Assembly: GCA_025465465.1 (NCBI GenBank) | Contig: JAODND010000022.1 | Span: 1 to 38,239, forward strand | DNA length: 38,239 nt | Direction of reading: 5' to 3' | Source of the DNA: Frankiales bacterium | GTDB taxonomy: Bacteria > Actinomycetota > Actinomycetes > Mycobacteriales > SCTD01 | Shown: piece after piece, positions 35,470 through 38,239 of the stretch | How the letters are laid out: every line of letters starts with the position of its first letter | Numbering within the stretch: the stretch's first letter is position 1 | Program-made: the position numbers and the translations under genes | The notes under the pieces: generated by a model | Told to the model about the DNA's origin: nothing | Database searches by the model: none | Seen by the model: only the letters and a program-made list of their open reading frames with translations

Positions 35470-37023
35470 GTGACAGACGATTTTGACACCGTTCTCGTCG
35501 TCGACTTCGGCGCCCAGTACGCACAGCTCATCGCGCGTCGCGTGCGCGAGTGCAACGTCTACTCCGAGATCGTCCCGCACACCATCACGGCGGACGAGAT
35601 CCGCGCGCGGGCGCCGAAGGCCGTGATCCTGTCCGGCGGCCCGTCGTCGGTCTACGCCGAGGGTGCCCCGCAGGTGCCTGCCGGCTTCTTCGACACCGGC
35701 GTCCCGACGTTCGGCATCTGCTATGGCCACCAGGCGATGGCGCTGGCCCTCGGCGGGCGCGTCGCGCAGACCGGCACAGCGGAGTACGGCCGCACCGCGC
35801 TCGCGGTCGTGTCGCCAGGGGCGCTCTTCGAGGGGCTGCCGTTCCAGCTGTCGGTCTGGATGTCGCACGGCGACGCGGTTGCGGAGGCTCCTCCCGGCTT
35901 CACCATCACGGCGACGACCGAGGCGACTCCGGTCGCGGCGTTCGAGGACGTGTCGCGCGGGCTCTACGGCGTGCAGTTCCACCCCGAGGTGCTGCACAGC
36001 GAGCACGGCCAGGCCGTGCTGCGCGCCTTCCTCATCGACGCGGCCGGCTGCCGCCCGACCTGGACGATGAGCAACGTCGTCGAGGAGCAGGTCGCCGCGA
36101 TCCGCGCGCAGGTCGGGTCGGGCCGCGTGATCTGCGGGCTGTCGGGTGGTGTCGACTCCGCCGTCGCGGCCGCGCTCGTGCAGAAGGCCGTCGGCGATCA
36201 GCTGACCTGCGTGTTCGTCGACCACGGTCTGCTCCGCAAGGGTGAGGCCGAGCAGGTCGAGAAGGACTTCGTCGCCTCGACCGGTGTGAAGCTGCACGTC
36301 GCAGATGCTTCTCGGCGCTTTCTGGACGCGCTTGCCGGCGTCACCGACCCGGAGGAGAAGCGCAAGGCGATCGGCGCGCAGTTCATCAGGGTCTTCGAGG
36401 AAGCCGCCCGCGAGATCTCCGCCGACGAGCCGGTCGACTTCCTGGTGCAGGGCACGCTCTATCCCGACGTCGTCGAGTCCGGCGGTGGGGCCGGCACCTC
36501 CAACATCAAGTCGCACCACAACGTCGGCGGTCTTCCCGACGACCTGCAGTTCGCGCTCGTCGAGCCGCTGCGCACGCTGTTCAAGGACGAGGTGCGTGCC
36601 GTCGGCCTCGAGCTCGGCCTGCCCGAGGAGATCGTCTGGCGCCAGCCGTTCCCGGGCCCCGGTCTCGGCATCCGCATCATCGGTGAGGTCACCCACGACC
36701 GCCTCGAGCTGCTGCGTGAGGCCGACGCCATCGCCCGCGACGAGCTGACCAAGGCCGGCCTCGACCGCGACATCTGGCAGTGCCCCGTCGTGCTGCTCGC
36801 CGACGTCAGATCCGTTGGTGTGCAAGGAGATGGCCGCACCTATGGCCACCCGGTCGTGCTGCGCCCGGTCTCGTCCGAGGACGCGATGACCGCTGACTGG
36901 GCGCGCGTCCCCTACGACGTGCTGGCGAAGATCTCAACCCGCATCACCAACGAGGTGCGCGAGATCAACCGGGTCGTGCTCGACGTGACGAGCAAGCCGC
37001 CGGGCACGATCGAGTGGGAGTGA
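35470..37023 (+). CDS. guaA: GMP synthase (glutamine-hydrolysing)
   Basis: GuaA aminates XMP to GMP with glutamine and ATP, the step after IMP dehydrogenase. It has 517 residues. The N-terminal class I glutamine amidotransferase (about 1-195) has [28 protein letters not shown] with the nucleophilic Cys, and the FHPEV His with its Glu. The ATP-pyrophosphatase domain has the P-loop [15 protein letters not shown], and the C-terminal dimerisation domain ends with [18 protein letters not shown] 35470 is chosen by the -10 box seven bases upstream and the family-typical start just before VLVVDFGAQ. An IS630 element begins six bases after its stop. Confidence 0.97.
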   Translation: MTDDFDTVLVVDFGAQYAQLIARRVRECNVYSEIVPHTITADEIRARAPKAVILSGGPSSVYAEGAPQVPAGFFDTGVPTFGICYGHQAMALALGGRVAQTGTAEYGRTALAVVSPGALFEGLPFQLSVWMSHGDAVAEAPPGFTITATTEATPVAAFEDVSRGLYGVQFHPEVLHSEHGQAVLRAFLIDAAGCRPTWTMSNVVEEQVAAIRAQVGSGRVICGLSGGVDSAVAAALVQKAVGDQLTCVFVDHGLLRKGEAEQVEKDFVASTGVKLHVADASRRFLDALAGVTDPEEKRKAIGAQFIRVFEEAAREISADEPVDFLVQGTLYPDVVESGGGAGTSNIKSHHNVGGLPDDLQFALVEPLRTLFKDEVRAVGLELGLPEEIVWRQPFPGPGLGIRIIGEVTHDRLELLREADAIARDELTKAGLDRDIWQCPVVLLADVRSVGVQGDGRTYGHPVVLRPVSSEDAMTADWARVPYDVLAKISTRITNEVREINRVVLDVTSKPPGTIEWE

Positions 37024-37030
37024 CCCGCTA

Positions 37031-37049
37031 GTGGCACGCGTCGTTAGTT
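37031..37049 (+). repeat. IS630 left terminal inverted repeat
   Basis: Reads GTGGCACGCGTCGTTAGTT. The block CGCGTC and the outer GTG are shared with the right end. Confidence 0.8.
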
Positions 37050-37085
37050 CCTTTACATAGGGGCTGGTTCGGGTCAGGCTCAGGC

Positions 37086-38156
37086 ATGGCGCTGTTGACT
37101 GCTGGTGTGCACATCCCGGACGAGGACTTGGCGACGTTGCAGTCCTGGTCGCGGTCGACGTCGATCCGGGCTGGGCTGGTGACGCGGGCCAAGATCGTGC
37201 TGGCTGCAGGTGAGGGCCTGGGGACGACGGCGATCTCGGATCGGGTGGGGGTGTCGCGCCCGACGGTGATCCAGTGGCGCGAGCGCTATGCCGCCGACGG
37301 GCTCGATGGGCTGGTCGATGCGCAGCGGTCGGGGCGGCCCCGGACAGTGGACGAGGCGGCGATCATCGCCATGACGCTGGACCCGCCACCGGAGCGGCTC
37401 GGGGTGACGCACTGGTCGACCCGGCTGCTGGCCGCCGAGCTGAAGATCGGTGACGCCACGGTCGCCCGGGCGTGGCGGCGGTTCGGGGTGCAGCCGTGGC
37501 GGCGGGGGACGTTCAAGTTCTCCACCGACCCCGAGCTCGAGGCCAAGGTCCGCGACGTCGTCGGGCTCTATCTGGACCCACCCGCCAAGGCGGTCGTGCT
37601 CTGCGTGGACGAGAAGAGCCAGATCCAGGCGCTCGACCGGACCGCCCCGATCTTGCCGATGCGGCCGGGCCTGCCGGAGAAGGCGACTCACGACTACAAG
37701 CGCAACGGCACCGCGACGTTGTTCGCCGCGCTCGAGGTCGCGACCGGCAAGGTCACCGAGGCCTGCTACGAGCGGCACGGCAAGGCGGAGTTCCTGGCGT
37801 TCATGAAGCAGGTCGCGAAGGCCTACCCGCGCCGCGAGCTGCACGTCGTGCTGGACAACTACCACACGCACAAGCACCCAGAAGTCGCGGCGTGGCTGGC
37901 CAAGAACCCCCGGATCACCTTGCACTTCACCCCGACCTCAGGGTCGTGGATGAACATGGTCGAGATCTTCTTCGGGATCATCACCCGACAGGCCATCAGG
38001 CGCGGCACGTTCGCCAGCGTCAAGGAACTCATGACCGCGATCAGCCGCTTCATCAACGGCTGGAACGACCGCTGCCACCCCTTTGTCTGGACCAAGACCG
38101 CCGACGAAATCCTGCCCCACGCCCGCCGTCAGACAACTTCAGACGCGCGACACTAG
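37086..38156 (+). CDS. IS630 family transposase
   Basis: A 356-residue DDE transposase. The N-terminal helix-turn-helix (about 30-75, LGTTAISDRVGVSRPTVIQW) would bind the terminal repeats. The catalytic triad is readable: Asp in VVLCVDEKSQ, Asp in HVVLDNYHTHKH and Glu in SWMNMVEIFFGIITRQA, as in IS630 enzymes. The frame is intact. The ATG at 37086 has only a weak purine region upstream. The last residues RRQTTSDARH are encoded by the right terminal repeat, and the stop codon TAG is made from the target TA plus the first flanking base, so the stop lies outside the element proper. Confidence 0.93.
   Translation: MALLTAGVHIPDEDLATLQSWSRSTSIRAGLVTRAKIVLAAGEGLGTTAISDRVGVSRPTVIQWRERYAADGLDGLVDAQRSGRPRTVDEAAIIAMTLDPPPERLGVTHWSTRLLAAELKIGDATVARAWRRFGVQPWRRGTFKFSTDPELEAKVRDVVGLYLDPPAKAVVLCVDEKSQIQALDRTAPILPMRPGLPEKATHDYKRNGTATLFAALEVATGKVTEACYERHGKAEFLAFMKQVAKAYPRRELHVVLDNYHTHKHPEVAAWLAKNPRITLHFTPTSGSWMNMVEIFFGIITRQAIRRGTFASVKELMTAISRFINGWNDRCHPFVWTKTADEILPHARRQTTSDARH
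38135..38153 (-). repeat. IS630 right terminal inverted repeat
   Basis: Read on the minus strand it is GTGTCGCGCGTCTGAAGTT. It also encodes the last residues of the transposase. Confidence 0.8.
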
Positions 38157-38239
38157 ACGGGTGGCGGTGTCTGGCATGTCGCGGGCGCCGGGCGGGCGGA
38201 AGTCGGCGCCAGCACCTGCGTCCGCGCAGATCAGCATCG

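Larger units (their letters stand above)
37029..38155 (+). mobile_element. IS630-family insertion sequence with TA target duplication
   Basis: The element spans 37031-38153 (1123 bp) and is bounded by the duplicated target TA (37029-37030 and 38154-38155). The imperfect terminal inverted repeats begin GTGGCACGCGTCGTTAGTT on the left and GTGTCGCGCGTCTGAAGTT on the right (read inward), 14 of 19 matching. TA duplication and a single DDE transposase are the hallmarks of the IS630/Tc1 group. Removing the element restores CTAG. It appears complete and potentially active. Confidence 0.9.

Noticed and set aside
34000..36849. 949-codon minus-strand frame opposite guaB3 and guaA
   Set aside because: Two certain housekeeping genes occupy the other strand, and the antisense translation shows no recognisable domain.
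38157..38239. Possible 3' end of a minus-strand gene running into the IS630 right end
   Set aside because: On the minus strand the last 83 bases can be read as an open frame with GC-rich third positions, ending at a TGA inside the IS end. A plus-strand frame is equally open. The stretch is too short to decide.

Overview
The window is a gene-dense, very GC-rich chromosomal stretch from an actinobacterium. The evidence is strong G/C preference at third codon positions, many GTG and TTG starts, a groES with CIRCE-type operators followed by a GroEL with a His-rich tail, a BldM-like response regulator upstream of guaB, a guaB3 gene, and a DUF222-HNH protein. I cannot name the genus. No gene-free gap exceeds about 220 bases, and I saw no rRNA, tRNA, CRISPR array or prophage.

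Layout. (1) 1-6499, translation and transcription core: 3' part of rpsD, rpoA, rplQ, truA, then rplM and rpsI. An overlapping ABC-F ATPase/GNAT pair sits between truA and rplM. (2) 6562-15598, amino-sugar synthesis (glmM, glmS), interrupted by a secreted three-discoidin galactose oxidase and an M1 aminopeptidase N. (3) 15628-17117: convergent hairpin, a DUF222-HNH gene on the minus strand, and a short divergent control region. (4) 17149-25153, a tightly packed run: acpS, nnr, alr, alpha/beta hydrolase, family-4 uracil-DNA glycosylase, tsaE, an acyl-CoA synthetase, tsaB, an unknown 177-aa gene, rimI. Most neighbours overlap by 4 or 11 bases. (5) 25159-27353: CIRCE-controlled groES-groEL1, ending in a textbook terminator. 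(6) 27373-29607: an M15-type peptidase lipoprotein (minus strand) divergent from a helical, TPR-like protein. (7) 29715-31264: a degenerate histidine kinase overlapping a BldM-like regulator. (8) 31422-37023, guanine nucleotide synthesis: guaB carrying an intein in its catalytic loop, guaB3, guaA. (9) 37029-38155: a complete IS630-family element inserted at TA six bases after guaA.

How the genes fit together. Most are housekeeping: ribosome and RNA polymerase, UDP-GlcNAc supply for the wall (glmM/glmS) with alr for D-alanine, tRNA t6A modification (tsaE/tsaB), chaperonins, and GMP synthesis (guaB/guaA). Several genes appear to start at or next to their transcription start: a TANNNT -10 box lies 6-7 bases before pepN, glmS, the HNH gene, tsaB, the TPR-like gene and guaA, which suggests leaderless mRNAs. 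The accessory parts are the ABC-F/GNAT pair, galactose oxidase, HNH gene, guaB intein and IS630 copy.

The items most worth a second look are the 377-residue LAGLIDADG intein splitting the IMP dehydrogenase active-site loop, the BldM-like regulator coupled to a kinase lacking its ATP-binding motifs, the galactose oxidase with three discoidin modules, mutually exclusive hairpins before rpoA, and the absence of tsaD between rimI and groES.
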